A DNA stretch of 64,000 nucleotides, from the NCBI RefSeq assembly GCF_001422885.1, contig NZ_LMMZ01000001.1, positions 372,753 through 436,752 of the forward strand, read 5' to 3'. Source of the stretch: Methylobacterium sp. Leaf104. GTDB lineage: Bacteria > Pseudomonadota > Alphaproteobacteria > Rhizobiales > Beijerinckiaceae. Below are positions 47,076-54,901 of the stretch, one piece after another. The notes under the pieces were generated by a model, which searched no databases, was not told the origin of the DNA, and saw nothing but the letters and a program-made list of their open reading frames with translations. The position numbers and the translations under genes were made by a program. Every line of letters begins with the position of its first letter. The first letter of the stretch is position 1.

Positions 47076-48259
47076 CACCAGCGCTCCGGCAGGTCGACAT
47101 AGGTCCGGTCGCGGACCCGGTCGGCCTCGGGCGCGTCGAGGTCGCCCTTCCAGTCGAGGGTGCCCGGCCCGGTGAAGCTCGGCGGATAGGTGGCCCGCCC
47201 CGCATATTCCGCCTCGTAGCGCTCGGACGGCCAGCGGATCGCGTGCCGGTCATTCCTCTCGGTCACGTAGAGCGGGTTGAGACGGAGCATCCGGCCGGGG
47301 CGCGGCACGGTGATGCCGTCGATCACGGGGCGGGGGGCCGGGCGCATGCCGGGGCCCGCCACCACCGAGAAGGCCTCGCAGCGCGTCAGGTCGTGGGGCT
47401 TGCGGGGGGAGGGCGCGCGCCGATCCAGCATCGCCCTGGTCAGGTCGTCGTCGTCGTAGACGAGGCCGTCGGGGAAGAGTTCGTCGATCTCGGCCGCCGA
47501 GACGGCCCGCCCCGCCGAGAAGCCCGGGCAGTCGCTGTTGTGGATGTGGCTGAGGGCGAGCCAGCCGTCGTCGCCGGCGTTCTGGCGCAGATTTTCCAGC
47601 ACCTCGGCCTTGCGGTCGAGGAAGTAGAAGGCGTCGTTGCAGACGACGAGGTCGACCGGCGCGTCCGGGATCGGCCAATGGGGCGAATTGGCGTCGAAGC
47701 AGACGAGCTGCGCCGATTTGCCGACCACCCAGTGCCGGGCGACCCAGAGCTTGGCGAAGACGACGTCCGCGCCCGCCACCTTGACGCCGCGCGTCTGGAA
47801 TTCGCGCAGGTAGTGGCCGATGCCGCAGGCGAACTCGAAGACGCAGATCGGGTCGTTCCAGTGTGCCTCGAGGAGGGTGAGGCCGGCCAGGAACGTCGGA
47901 TCGGTCCAGCGATGCAGGAAGTAGTCGCCGACCCGGCCCCAGCCGAGGAGCCGGACCGCGTCGCGCAGCGTGCGCCTGTCCCGCTCGCGCACGAGTTCGT
48001 GCAGCGCGAGGGGGTCGGCCGACGGGCCGGTCCACCAATCGTCCTGGTCGGCGAGGAGCCCTTCGAGGGCGAGGTCCGCCTGGCCGGAATCCAGCAGCTT
48101 GAGCGTCTGCCCGACGAGGTCGGCGCGGTTGGTCCGCAGGTAGGGAATGCCGTCGATCACCGGCCAGCGCGCACCGCTCTGGGCCTCGCGGAGCGAATGC
48201 GCGGTGTCGGCCTTGAGGGGCTCGCCGGTCTCCGGCGAGCGAAGATCGAAGGGGATCAT
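47075..48259 (-). CDS. Class I SAM-dependent methyltransferase with Trm112-like N-terminus
   Basis: 394 residues. The first 50 residues (FDLRSPETGEPLKAD then WPVIDGIPYLR) resemble a Trm112/PF03966-type module without its cysteines. The SAM-binding motif I is VFEFACGIGHYL, followed by GVKVAGADVVFAKL and VDLVVCNDAFYFL. The C-terminal 150 residues are specific to this protein. It may methylate the product of the cluster or an intermediate; substrate is unknown. The start at 48259 is 31 bases after the HD-like gene. Confidence 0.85.
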   Translation of the reverse strand: MIPFDLRSPETGEPLKADTAHSLREAQSGARWPVIDGIPYLRTNRADLVGQTLKLLDSGQADLALEGLLADQDDWWTGPSADPLALHELVRERDRRTLRDAVRLLGWGRVGDYFLHRWTDPTFLAGLTLLEAHWNDPICVFEFACGIGHYLREFQTRGVKVAGADVVFAKLWVARHWVVGKSAQLVCFDANSPHWPIPDAPVDLVVCNDAFYFLDRKAEVLENLRQNAGDDGWLALSHIHNSDCPGFSAGRAVSAAEIDELFPDGLVYDDDDLTRAMLDRRAPSPRKPHDLTRCEAFSVVAGPGMRPAPRPVIDGITVPRPGRMLRLNPLYVTERNDRHAIRWPSERYEAEYAGRATYPPSFTGPGTLDWKGDLDAPEADRVRDRTYVDLPERW

Positions 48260-48290
48260 GACGGGGCGCCCGCGCGGTCGCGAGGTGGGT

Positions 48291-49214
48291 TCACGGGATC
48301 TGCATGTCCTTGAGCACGCGGTCGTGGAAGCCCTTCACCGGACCCGCATGCACGAGCTCCATCTCGTCGAGGACGGTGCCCATGGTCAGGGTCGCGGCCC
48401 GCAGGTGCTGGGCGATCTGGAGCACGCGGTCGATGCAGTCGGCGGCATGGAAGGCCCGGCCCTCCGCCGTGGCGTCGTCGGGCAGGACGGCGCGTGCCCG
48501 CTCCACCGTCTCGCGCAGGACCGGGTCGAGTTCGTCGAGCGCCCATTGCGTGGTGCGCGCCATGATCGGCAGGAGGTGGTCGCCGAGCAGCATCTCGCCG
48601 GTGAAGCCGGCATCCGGCATGGCCGCGTTGTGGACGTGGTGCGCCATGGCGGCGAGGAAGACCAGGGTCGGATCGGCCCGGTAGAACGGGCTGAGCACGG
48701 CGCCGTAGACCGCCACCATCAGGCAATGCTCGGCGTGGTTCTCCGGCGGCTCCAGCAGGATCCGGGGCTTGCCGGGGCAGGTGACGCCCGCGCGGGGCTG
48801 ATGCGCCAGGGCGGCGACGAAGCCGGGCAGGGGACCCGGCTCGAATGTCGCCGGCCGGCGCAGGGCCGCGCGCAACCGGTCCCGCAGACCGGGCTCGACG
48901 CTGTCGGAGACGGCATCGAAGCCCGAGACCAGGATGTCGGCCGTCGTCCGCTCGTCGAGCCCGGCGGCGGCGAGGAACGCGGCGTCGAGATCGCAGAGGC
49001 GGGCGGCGGCGAGCGCCTTGGCGGTGATGTCGAGGGCGACGGCCTCGGGCGCGGCACCCCCGGTGAGGGCACCCCAGCCTTGTGCGAACAGGCGCTCGGC
49101 GATGGAGCCGGTCCGCCCGGCGGCGTGCACGCGCTTGAGGTCGTTGACCTCGACGAGGAGGGCGCGAAGCGCCAGCGGGGCCGCGGGACCGGCGCCCTCC
49201 GTCTGCGACGACAT
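48291..49214 (-). CDS. HD-like metal phosphohydrolase/oxygenase-type protein
   Basis: 307 residues. The C-terminal half has an HD-superfamily pattern: NHAEHCLMVAVYGAVLS, then FLAAMAHHVHNAAMPD in which HD is replaced by HH/HN, and HAADCIDRVLQ further on. The N-terminal half (LRALLVEVNDLKRVHAAGRT) is unfamiliar. HD proteins are nucleotide or phosphate-ester hydrolases; the same fold with two irons gives myo-inositol oxygenase and PhnZ. The neighbouring inositol-phosphate synthase makes a phosphatase or inositol role plausible but unproven. Its ATG overlaps the ino1 stop (TGATG). Confidence 0.65.
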   Translation of the reverse strand: MSSQTEGAGPAAPLALRALLVEVNDLKRVHAAGRTGSIAERLFAQGWGALTGGAAPEAVALDITAKALAAARLCDLDAAFLAAAGLDERTTADILVSGFDAVSDSVEPGLRDRLRAALRRPATFEPGPLPGFVAALAHQPRAGVTCPGKPRILLEPPENHAEHCLMVAVYGAVLSPFYRADPTLVFLAAMAHHVHNAAMPDAGFTGEMLLGDHLLPIMARTTQWALDELDPVLRETVERARAVLPDDATAEGRAFHAADCIDRVLQIAQHLRAATLTMGTVLDEMELVHAGPVKGFHDRVLKDMQIP

Positions 49215-50407
49215 CAGTGCGTGCCGCCGAGCCAATCGAGCAGCATGGTCTGCTGCTTGCCGAAATCGTGCTCGGGGCCGTGGCCGTTCTTGACCATCGG
49301 GGCCTTGAAGAAGCTCGAGAGCTGCTCCTGGGGGCCGCCGTCGCCGCGCTTCTTGGCCAGATCGAGGACGCGGGCGATCTCGATGACGAGGGGAGCCGCC
49401 AGGATCGAGTCCTTGCAGAGGAAGTTGACCTTGATCTGCATCCGCTGACCCAGGAAGCCGGTGACGTCGATGTTGTCCCAGGCTTCCTTGTCGTCACCGC
49501 GCGGCCGGTAATAGTGGATGTGCACGAGGTGGTCCTCGACCGGGTAGCCGAGGATCGAGTCGAGCACCGTGCCCTTGGTGTTCAGCTTGGACTGGAGCGA
49601 GTCCTTGTCGTTCAGGGCGAGTCCGTCGCGGTTGCCGAGGATGTTGGTCGAGAACCAGCCGTCCACGTGCAGGGCGCGGGCCTTGAGCGCCGGGGCCAAC
49701 ACCGTCTTCATCATGGTCTGGCCGGTCTTGCCGTCCTTGCCCGCCACGGGGACGTTCATCTCCCTGGCAAGTTCCAGCAGGGCCGGCACGTCGGCGGCCA
49801 CGCTCGGGGTGAAGTTCGCGTAGGGCACGCCGCTCTTGATCGCCGCATAGGCGTAGAGCATCGCCGGGCTGATCGACTCGTCGCTGCTGTCCAGGCCCTT
49901 CTCGAAGGCGGCCGTCGAGTTCAGGGTCGGGTCGGACAGGTTGGGCCAGCGCTCGGTGGAGGCGAGGTTGATCACCACGACCTCGTCGAGGTTGCTCTCG
50001 GCCTTGAAGCGCCGGAGGTCGTTGGCGATGACCGAGACCGCCTCGCGGTGGTCCTTGGCGACGATGCGGTTGGCACCCTCGATGTTCTTGCAGAACTTGG
50101 CGCTGCCGACGGCCGGCCAGGGCTTGATGCCCTTGAGGACCTGGGCGCCGTTCTCGATGTCCTGGGCGGTGAGGACGCCGTGACCGGTGGCGGCGGAGCC
50201 GAGGTCATCGTCGTTCAGGTCCCATCCGCCGAACACGAGGTCCTTGTAATCGGCCATTCCCGGGACGGAGACGCCCGCGAGGGGGAGGCCATCGAGGCGG
50301 TTCGAGCCGGATTTGATCATCTCGATGCCTGCGATGGCGGTGGTGGCGACTGCGCCTCCCATGCCAACGAACGCAACGCCGACTCGGCGACCGGTCTGCA
50401 TGCTCAT
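49214..50407 (-). CDS. ino1: Inositol-3-phosphate synthase
   Basis: 397 residues. It cyclises glucose 6-phosphate to 1L-myo-inositol 1-phosphate (the same compound as D-myo-inositol 3-phosphate) with bound NAD. The NAD site is VGMGGAVATTAIAGIEMI; the family's NLASTERWPNLSDP, SGVPYANFTPS and VAGKDGKTGQTMMKTVLAP blocks are intact, including the active-site lysines. The length is that of prokaryotic enzymes. The ATG at 50407 (MSMQTGRRVG) has AAGAAGGAAG upstream. It heads the eleven-gene run and is preceded by a GGAAC-N17-GTT promoter candidate. In most bacteria inositol phosphate feeds special lipids or thiols. Confidence 0.92.
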   Translation of the reverse strand: MSMQTGRRVGVAFVGMGGAVATTAIAGIEMIKSGSNRLDGLPLAGVSVPGMADYKDLVFGGWDLNDDDLGSAATGHGVLTAQDIENGAQVLKGIKPWPAVGSAKFCKNIEGANRIVAKDHREAVSVIANDLRRFKAESNLDEVVVINLASTERWPNLSDPTLNSTAAFEKGLDSSDESISPAMLYAYAAIKSGVPYANFTPSVAADVPALLELAREMNVPVAGKDGKTGQTMMKTVLAPALKARALHVDGWFSTNILGNRDGLALNDKDSLQSKLNTKGTVLDSILGYPVEDHLVHIHYYRPRGDDKEAWDNIDVTGFLGQRMQIKVNFLCKDSILAAPLVIEIARVLDLAKKRGDGGPQEQLSSFFKAPMVKNGHGPEHDFGKQQTMLLDWLGGTH

Positions 50408-50481
50408 TGGAAAACGGCTTCCTTCTTCAGGCGAACGGGAGCCTGTCCCAACCTGGGGGCCGTTCCGCTCAGCCCTCACTA

Positions 50482-50506
50482 ACTGGGCTTCCGGGGTTGC
50501 GTTCCA
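50482..50506 (-). promoter_or_regulatory. Candidate EcfG (general stress sigma) promoter of the ino1 operon
   Basis: On the minus strand GGAAC (50506-50502), 17 bases, GTT (50484-50482) fits the alphaproteobacterial EcfG consensus GGAAC-N16/17-cGTT, with A instead of C before GTT. It points at ino1 and ends 75 bases before its start codon. Confidence 0.45.
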
Positions 50507-50563
50507 ACCCTGGCCAGGACGCCTTTTTGACGCGGCGGGCCTGAACGGCGTCCGAACGAAGTG

Positions 50564-50602
50564 TTAAAATTTCGTAAATACAATGGCTTAACCCATCGTT
50601 AA
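50564..50602. promoter_or_regulatory. CtrA-type boxes upstream of the lytic transglycosylase
   Basis: TTAA-CCCATCG-TTAA at 50588-50602 is an exact TTAA-N7-TTAA CtrA recognition pattern, and is embedded in the dyad GCTTAAC-CCATC-GTTAAGC (50586-50604). A second imperfect box, TTAA-AATTTCG-TAAA, lies at 50564-50578. The stretch is conspicuously AT-rich in a GC-rich genome. It sits about 120 bases before the transglycosylase ATG and about 180 before ino1. The rest of the 314-bp gap (50408-50721) holds the EcfG-like promoter and no gene. Confidence 0.6.
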
Positions 50603-50721
50603 GCCTGCCATCGTTGAATCACGGAGCTGTCCCATTCTGGTCACAGCGACCGGCGAGACGTCCCCTCGCTGAACGACAACGAAGCCGCGCCCGACGAAGG
50701 CAGCGGTACGAACAAGGACCA

Positions 50722-51909
50722 ATGATGGGGGTTTTCCCGGAGCCGGCGCTCTGCGCCGACGACGTGAGCCGTCTCGTGCCCAACGAGACCTTCGACGTAG
50801 ACCAGACCGTGGCGTGGCTGCCGCGGACCGAGCGCCGGACGCGCCGGACCTTCGCCACCCTTCGCCGCCGCACCCTCGCGACCCTCGTGACGGGCGCGCT
50901 GCTGGGCGGCGCCCTGCCGCAGAACGCCCTGGCGCCCGCCGCGGCGGCCCATGACCGGATCGACGAGCGCGCCCTGACGGCGCAGGCCCTCGTCCGGGAT
51001 CAGTCCGCGCCCATCTCCGAGATTCCCAACGCGTCCGACTGGGCCGGGGTTCCGGTGGTCGAGCAGGAGCCCGCGACCCTGTCGCTCATCGAGAGCGACC
51101 TCGCCTCCCTCGCCCCGAGCCGCGACGCCTCCGGCGCCGAGCGCCTGCGCTTCGGCGACATGGCCGTCCCGCGCGAGATCGTCGACACCATCCTTCGCGC
51201 CGCCACCGAAACGGGCGTCGACCCGGTCTACATGATGGCGCTGGCCGACAAGGAATCGAGCTTCTCCACCACGGTGAAGGCGTCCACCTCCTCCGCCGAG
51301 GGCCTGTTCCAGTTCCTGTCGGGCACCTGGTTCGAACTCATCCGCACCTACGGCGCCCGCCACGGGCTCGCGGAAGAAGCCGGAGCGGTGAAGGGGCGCG
51401 GCAGCGCCATCACGATCGCCGACGAGGCGATGCGCACCCGCGTGCTCCGCCTGCGCCAGGATCCCTACGTGGCCGCCCTGATGGCGGGCGAGCTCATCAA
51501 CCGCGACAAGGGCCGGATCGAGCAGCGCATCGGCCGGGACCTCTCCACCGCCGAGCTCTACTTCGCGCATTTCCTCGGCACCGCCAGCGCCGGCCGCTTC
51601 CTCGAGCTCACCGCCGAGAAGCCGGGCCAGGTCGCCAAGCAGGTCTTCAAGGCCGCGGCCAAGGCGAACCGCAGCCTGTTCACCGAGAAGGCCGGCAAGG
51701 GCCGCCGCAGCCTCACCGTCGCCGAGGTCCGCGAGAAGATCGGCGGGATGATCGACCGTCGCCTCGACCGGTACGAGGGCGTCGCCGCCCTCGCGGCGCC
51801 GGAGCTGAAGTCGGAGGTCACCCTCACGGAGATCGAGACCGACGCGGCCCCCGTCCCGGCGCAGGCCGGGCGCGTCCAGGTCACCGAGGCGACCGCCCCG
51901 GCCGAGTGA
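50722..51909 (+). CDS. Lytic transglycosylase (SLT domain)
   Basis: 395 residues. After about 60 residues comes a hydrophobic segment (TLATLVTGALLGGALPQNALA) that looks like a late signal or anchor. The SLT domain has catalytic Glu178 in MALADKESSFS, then the AEGLFQFLSGTWFELI motif and the C-terminal YFAHFLGTASAGRFLE block. It cleaves peptidoglycan glycan strands in the periplasm, giving 1,6-anhydro ends. AAGGA precedes the ATG at 50722; the frame opens earlier but upstream residues look non-coding. CtrA-like boxes upstream suggest cell-cycle control. Confidence 0.88.
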   Translation: MMGVFPEPALCADDVSRLVPNETFDVDQTVAWLPRTERRTRRTFATLRRRTLATLVTGALLGGALPQNALAPAAAAHDRIDERALTAQALVRDQSAPISEIPNASDWAGVPVVEQEPATLSLIESDLASLAPSRDASGAERLRFGDMAVPREIVDTILRAATETGVDPVYMMALADKESSFSTTVKASTSSAEGLFQFLSGTWFELIRTYGARHGLAEEAGAVKGRGSAITIADEAMRTRVLRLRQDPYVAALMAGELINRDKGRIEQRIGRDLSTAELYFAHFLGTASAGRFLELTAEKPGQVAKQVFKAAAKANRSLFTEKAGKGRRSLTVAEVREKIGGMIDRRLDRYEGVAALAAPELKSEVTLTEIETDAAPVPAQAGRVQVTEATAPAE

Positions 51910-51910
51910 C

Positions 51911-53497
51911 TCAGTGCCCGGCCGGCGCGCCGCCGCCGAGCTTGACCTTGCTGAGGATCATCGCGAGCGGCACCGCCGCCCCCGAGACGAGGCAGAGCGA
52001 CCAGAACACGTCGATGTAGCCCCAGTACGCCACCTGGGTCTGGAGCTGCTGGCCGATCCAGGCCATGGCCTGGTTCTGCGCCTCGACGCCGGACGCCCCA
52101 TGGGCCTGGAAGTACTGCGTCGCCGCCCGCAGGGTCTCCTGGTAGTTCGGGTTGGCGCTGGAGATGCTCTCGCCGAGCCGGCTCTGGTGGAATTGCTGCC
52201 GGTAGGCCAGCACGTTCTGGGCGAGGCACACGCCCATCGAGCCGCCGACGTTGCGGGCGACGTTGATCAGCGCCGAGGCCTGGTCGGTCTGCGACTTGTC
52301 GATGCCCTCGTAGGAGGCCGCGGTGATGGAGATGAAGATCATCGGCAGGCCGATGCCGATGTAGATGCGCGACCAGGCGAAGAACCAGAAGCTGGTGTCG
52401 CCGTAGAGCCGGGTGAGGTCGTACATCGCCGCGGAGACGATCGCGGCGCCGAGAGCGATCAGGTATTTCGGCTGGACCTTGCCCGAGATGCGGCCGATCA
52501 CCAGCATCATGAAGACGGTGACGAGGCCCCCCGGCGCCAGGACGAGGCCCGCCAGCGTGGCGGTGTAGCCGTAATATTCCTGCACCAGCTGCGGCACGAA
52601 CTGCGTCGTGGCGATCAGGATCGCGCCGGTGGCCATCATCACGAGGAAGCACGCCCCGAACTGGCGGCTGCCCAGGAGCCGGAGATCCACCACCGGGTTC
52701 TTCCGGGTGAGCTCCCAGGGGATCATCGCCACGAAGGCGACGGCGCAGATCACCGCGAACACGATGATGAAGGTCGAGCCGAACCAGTCCTTGCGCTGGC
52801 CCTCGTCGAGGACGACCTCGAGCGACCCGAGGAAGGTGGCGACGAGGAGGAAGCCGATCAGGTCGAAGCGCACGCCCTCGCGGCGCAGGCGCCGGCGCTC
52901 CGCTACCGCTCCCGGCGGATCCTCCAGCAGCACGTGCATCAGTCCGAGCGCGATCAGGCCTATCGGGCCGTTGATGAGGAAGCACCAGTGCCAGGAGACG
53001 TTGTCAGAGAGCCAGCCGCCGAGGGTCGGCCCGATCACGGGCGCCACCACCACGGCGAGGCCGTAGAGGGCGAAGGCCTGGCCCCGCTTCGCCGGCGGAA
53101 ACGAATCGGCCAGGATCGACTGGGCCAGCGGCGCCATGCCGCCCCCGCCCAGGCCCTGGAGGACCCGGAAGACCAGGAGCGATTCGAGGTTCCAGGCGAA
53201 GCCGCACAGCACCGAGGCCACGGTGAAGAGCGCGATGCTCCACATGAAGAAGGCCTTGCGACCGAATCGCTTGGCGAGGAAGCTCGAGGCGGTGAGCACG
53301 ATGGCGTTGGCGACGAGGTAGCTCGTCACCACCCAGGCGGCCTCGTCGGGGCCGACCGCGAGGCCGCCGGAGATGTAGCGCAGGGCCACGTTGGCGATGG
53401 TGGTGTCGAGCACCTCCATGAAGGTCGCCAGCGAGACGACGAGGGCGATGGCCCAGGGATTGTGCCCGCCCGGCGCCTTCGCGGCGGCGGCGCTCAC
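51911..53497 (-). CDS. emrB: EmrB-like MFS drug exporter (DHA2, 14 helices)
   Basis: 528 residues, the length of the 14-helix DHA2 family. Family motifs include FMEVLDTTIANVALRYISG (motif D1 region), WVVTSYLVANAIVL, the RFGRKAFF loop of motif A and LQGLGGGGMAPLAQSI (motif B). It exports hydrophobic compounds by proton antiport and works with the EmrA adaptor encoded immediately upstream. Its GTG start overlaps the emrA stop (GTGA). Confidence 0.93.
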   Translation of the reverse strand: MSAAAAKAPGGHNPWAIALVVSLATFMEVLDTTIANVALRYISGGLAVGPDEAAWVVTSYLVANAIVLTASSFLAKRFGRKAFFMWSIALFTVASVLCGFAWNLESLLVFRVLQGLGGGGMAPLAQSILADSFPPAKRGQAFALYGLAVVVAPVIGPTLGGWLSDNVSWHWCFLINGPIGLIALGLMHVLLEDPPGAVAERRRLRREGVRFDLIGFLLVATFLGSLEVVLDEGQRKDWFGSTFIIVFAVICAVAFVAMIPWELTRKNPVVDLRLLGSRQFGACFLVMMATGAILIATTQFVPQLVQEYYGYTATLAGLVLAPGGLVTVFMMLVIGRISGKVQPKYLIALGAAIVSAAMYDLTRLYGDTSFWFFAWSRIYIGIGLPMIFISITAASYEGIDKSQTDQASALINVARNVGGSMGVCLAQNVLAYRQQFHQSRLGESISSANPNYQETLRAATQYFQAHGASGVEAQNQAMAWIGQQLQTQVAYWGYIDVFWSLCLVSGAAVPLAMILSKVKLGGGAPAGH

Positions 53498-54702
53498 CGG
53501 ACGTGCACCCGGGGCACGATCGACATGCCGGGTCCGATGGCGACGTCGGTCGGCCACTGGTCGACGACGATCTTCACCGGGATGCGCTGGACCACCTTCA
53601 CGTAGTTGCCGGTGGCGTTCTGGGCCGGGAGCAGGCTGAAGGCGGTGCCGGAGCCGGGCTGCACGGAATCCACGTGCCCGGTGATCTTGCGCTCCGGGTA
53701 GGCGTCGATCTCGATGTCGGCGTGCTGGCCCGGCCGCATGTCGGTGATCTGCGTCTCCTTGTAGTTCGCGATCACCCAGATGTCGTCGGGCACGAAGGTC
53801 GACAGCGTCTGCCCGGCCTGGGCGAACTGACCCTTGGCGCCCGAGAGCTGCACGACCCGGCCCGGTTGGGCCGCCGTCACGGTGGTGTAGCCGAGGTTGA
53901 GCTCGGCCTGCGCCACCTGCGCCTGGCCGGTGGCGAGGCTGGCCTCGGCGCCCGCCTTCTGCGCGGCCAGGGCGCCGACCTGGGTGCGCGCCGCGACGAG
54001 CGTCGCCTTCGCCCGGTCGTAGGCGGCCTGCTGCTGGTCGAGGGTCGAGGACGAGGATTGCGAGCGCTGGATCGTGCCGGCGCCCTTCTCGGCGAGGTCC
54101 CGGTAGCGGGCCGCGTCCTCGCGGGCGAATTTCAGGGACGCCTCGGCCTGCGTCACCTCCGCCTCGGAGGCGGCCACCTGAGCCTTCTGGCCCTCGATCT
54201 GCGCCTCGAAGTTGCGGATCGAGGCTTCGGCCGAGGCGACCTGCGCCCGGGCCTGCGCCAGGGCCACCTCGTAGTCGCGCCGGTCGATCTGGAACAGGAC
54301 CGCCCCGGTCTCGACATGCTGGTTGTCGGTGACCGGCACGTCGACGATGTAGCCGGCGACCTTCGGCGCGATGGAGAATTGCCGCGCATCGACGAAGGCG
54401 TCGTCGGTGGATTCGAAGGGGTGCAGGCGGGTCAGCCAGTAGACGTAGGCGCCGGCCGCCACGGCGACCACCGCGACCGCGATGCCGAGCGCCCAGACCG
54501 GATGCCGGCGCAGGACGTTCGGCTTCTTCTCCGACGGGCCGTCCGAGCCCCGATCGTCCGGGGACGTTCCGTCGCCGGAAGACTCGGCCTCCGCGGCGGG
54601 GACCTGATCCTGGGGGTCGAGGGGCCGCGCCGCATCATCGCGTGCGGTCCGGCGACCCACGGTCTGCTGATCCTGAAGCATCGACTGATCGTCCGCACGC
54701 AT
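53494..54702 (-). CDS. emrA: EmrA-like membrane fusion protein
   Basis: 402 residues. A charged cytoplasmic tail of about 65 residues, one membrane helix (VWALGIAVAVVAVAAGAYVY), then a lipoyl/coiled-coil adaptor: STDDAFVDARQFSIAPKVAG, a long Ala/Gln/Glu helical hairpin and ITDMRPGQHADIEIDAYP. This is the HlyD/EmrA architecture that couples the MFS exporter to an outer-membrane channel. Starts at ATG 54702 or 54681 are both possible. Confidence 0.92.
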   Translation of the reverse strand: MRADDQSMLQDQQTVGRRTARDDAARPLDPQDQVPAAEAESSGDGTSPDDRGSDGPSEKKPNVLRRHPVWALGIAVAVVAVAAGAYVYWLTRLHPFESTDDAFVDARQFSIAPKVAGYIVDVPVTDNQHVETGAVLFQIDRRDYEVALAQARAQVASAEASIRNFEAQIEGQKAQVAASEAEVTQAEASLKFAREDAARYRDLAEKGAGTIQRSQSSSSTLDQQQAAYDRAKATLVAARTQVGALAAQKAGAEASLATGQAQVAQAELNLGYTTVTAAQPGRVVQLSGAKGQFAQAGQTLSTFVPDDIWVIANYKETQITDMRPGQHADIEIDAYPERKITGHVDSVQPGSGTAFSLLPAQNATGNYVKVVQRIPVKIVVDQWPTDVAIGPGMSIVPRVHVR

Positions 54703-54824
54703 CCAGGGGCCGCGCGATCGGAGACCGCGCCGCCCGAAACTCCCGCCTCGGCGACAACAAGAAGTAGCGCGGGCGATTGTTCCCGGCGTGGATCACGTTT
54801 GCGGGCACCCTCCGCGGCCGGACG

Positions 54825-54850
54825 GAACGCCGGAAATCCGCTGCGCGTTC
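54825..54850 (+). promoter_or_regulatory. EcfG-type general stress promoter of the HdeD gene
   Basis: GGAAC (54825-54829), 17 bases, CGTT (54847-54850) matches the full GGAAC-N16/17-CGTT consensus of EcfG promoters. It points to the HdeD gene, whose ATG is 52 bases downstream, a normal distance. Match and position are seen; activity is inferred. Confidence 0.6.
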
Positions 54851-54901
54851 TCGGGCGTGCCGGACGGGATCCGGTCTGTCCGCGAGCGACAGGAGGTGCG
54901 T

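Noticed and set aside
41619..50407. A complete mycothiol pathway
   Set aside because: Ino1-, MshA- and MshB-type enzymes are present but no MshC-like ligase or MshD-like acetyltransferase is found, and the other genes do not belong to mycothiol synthesis.
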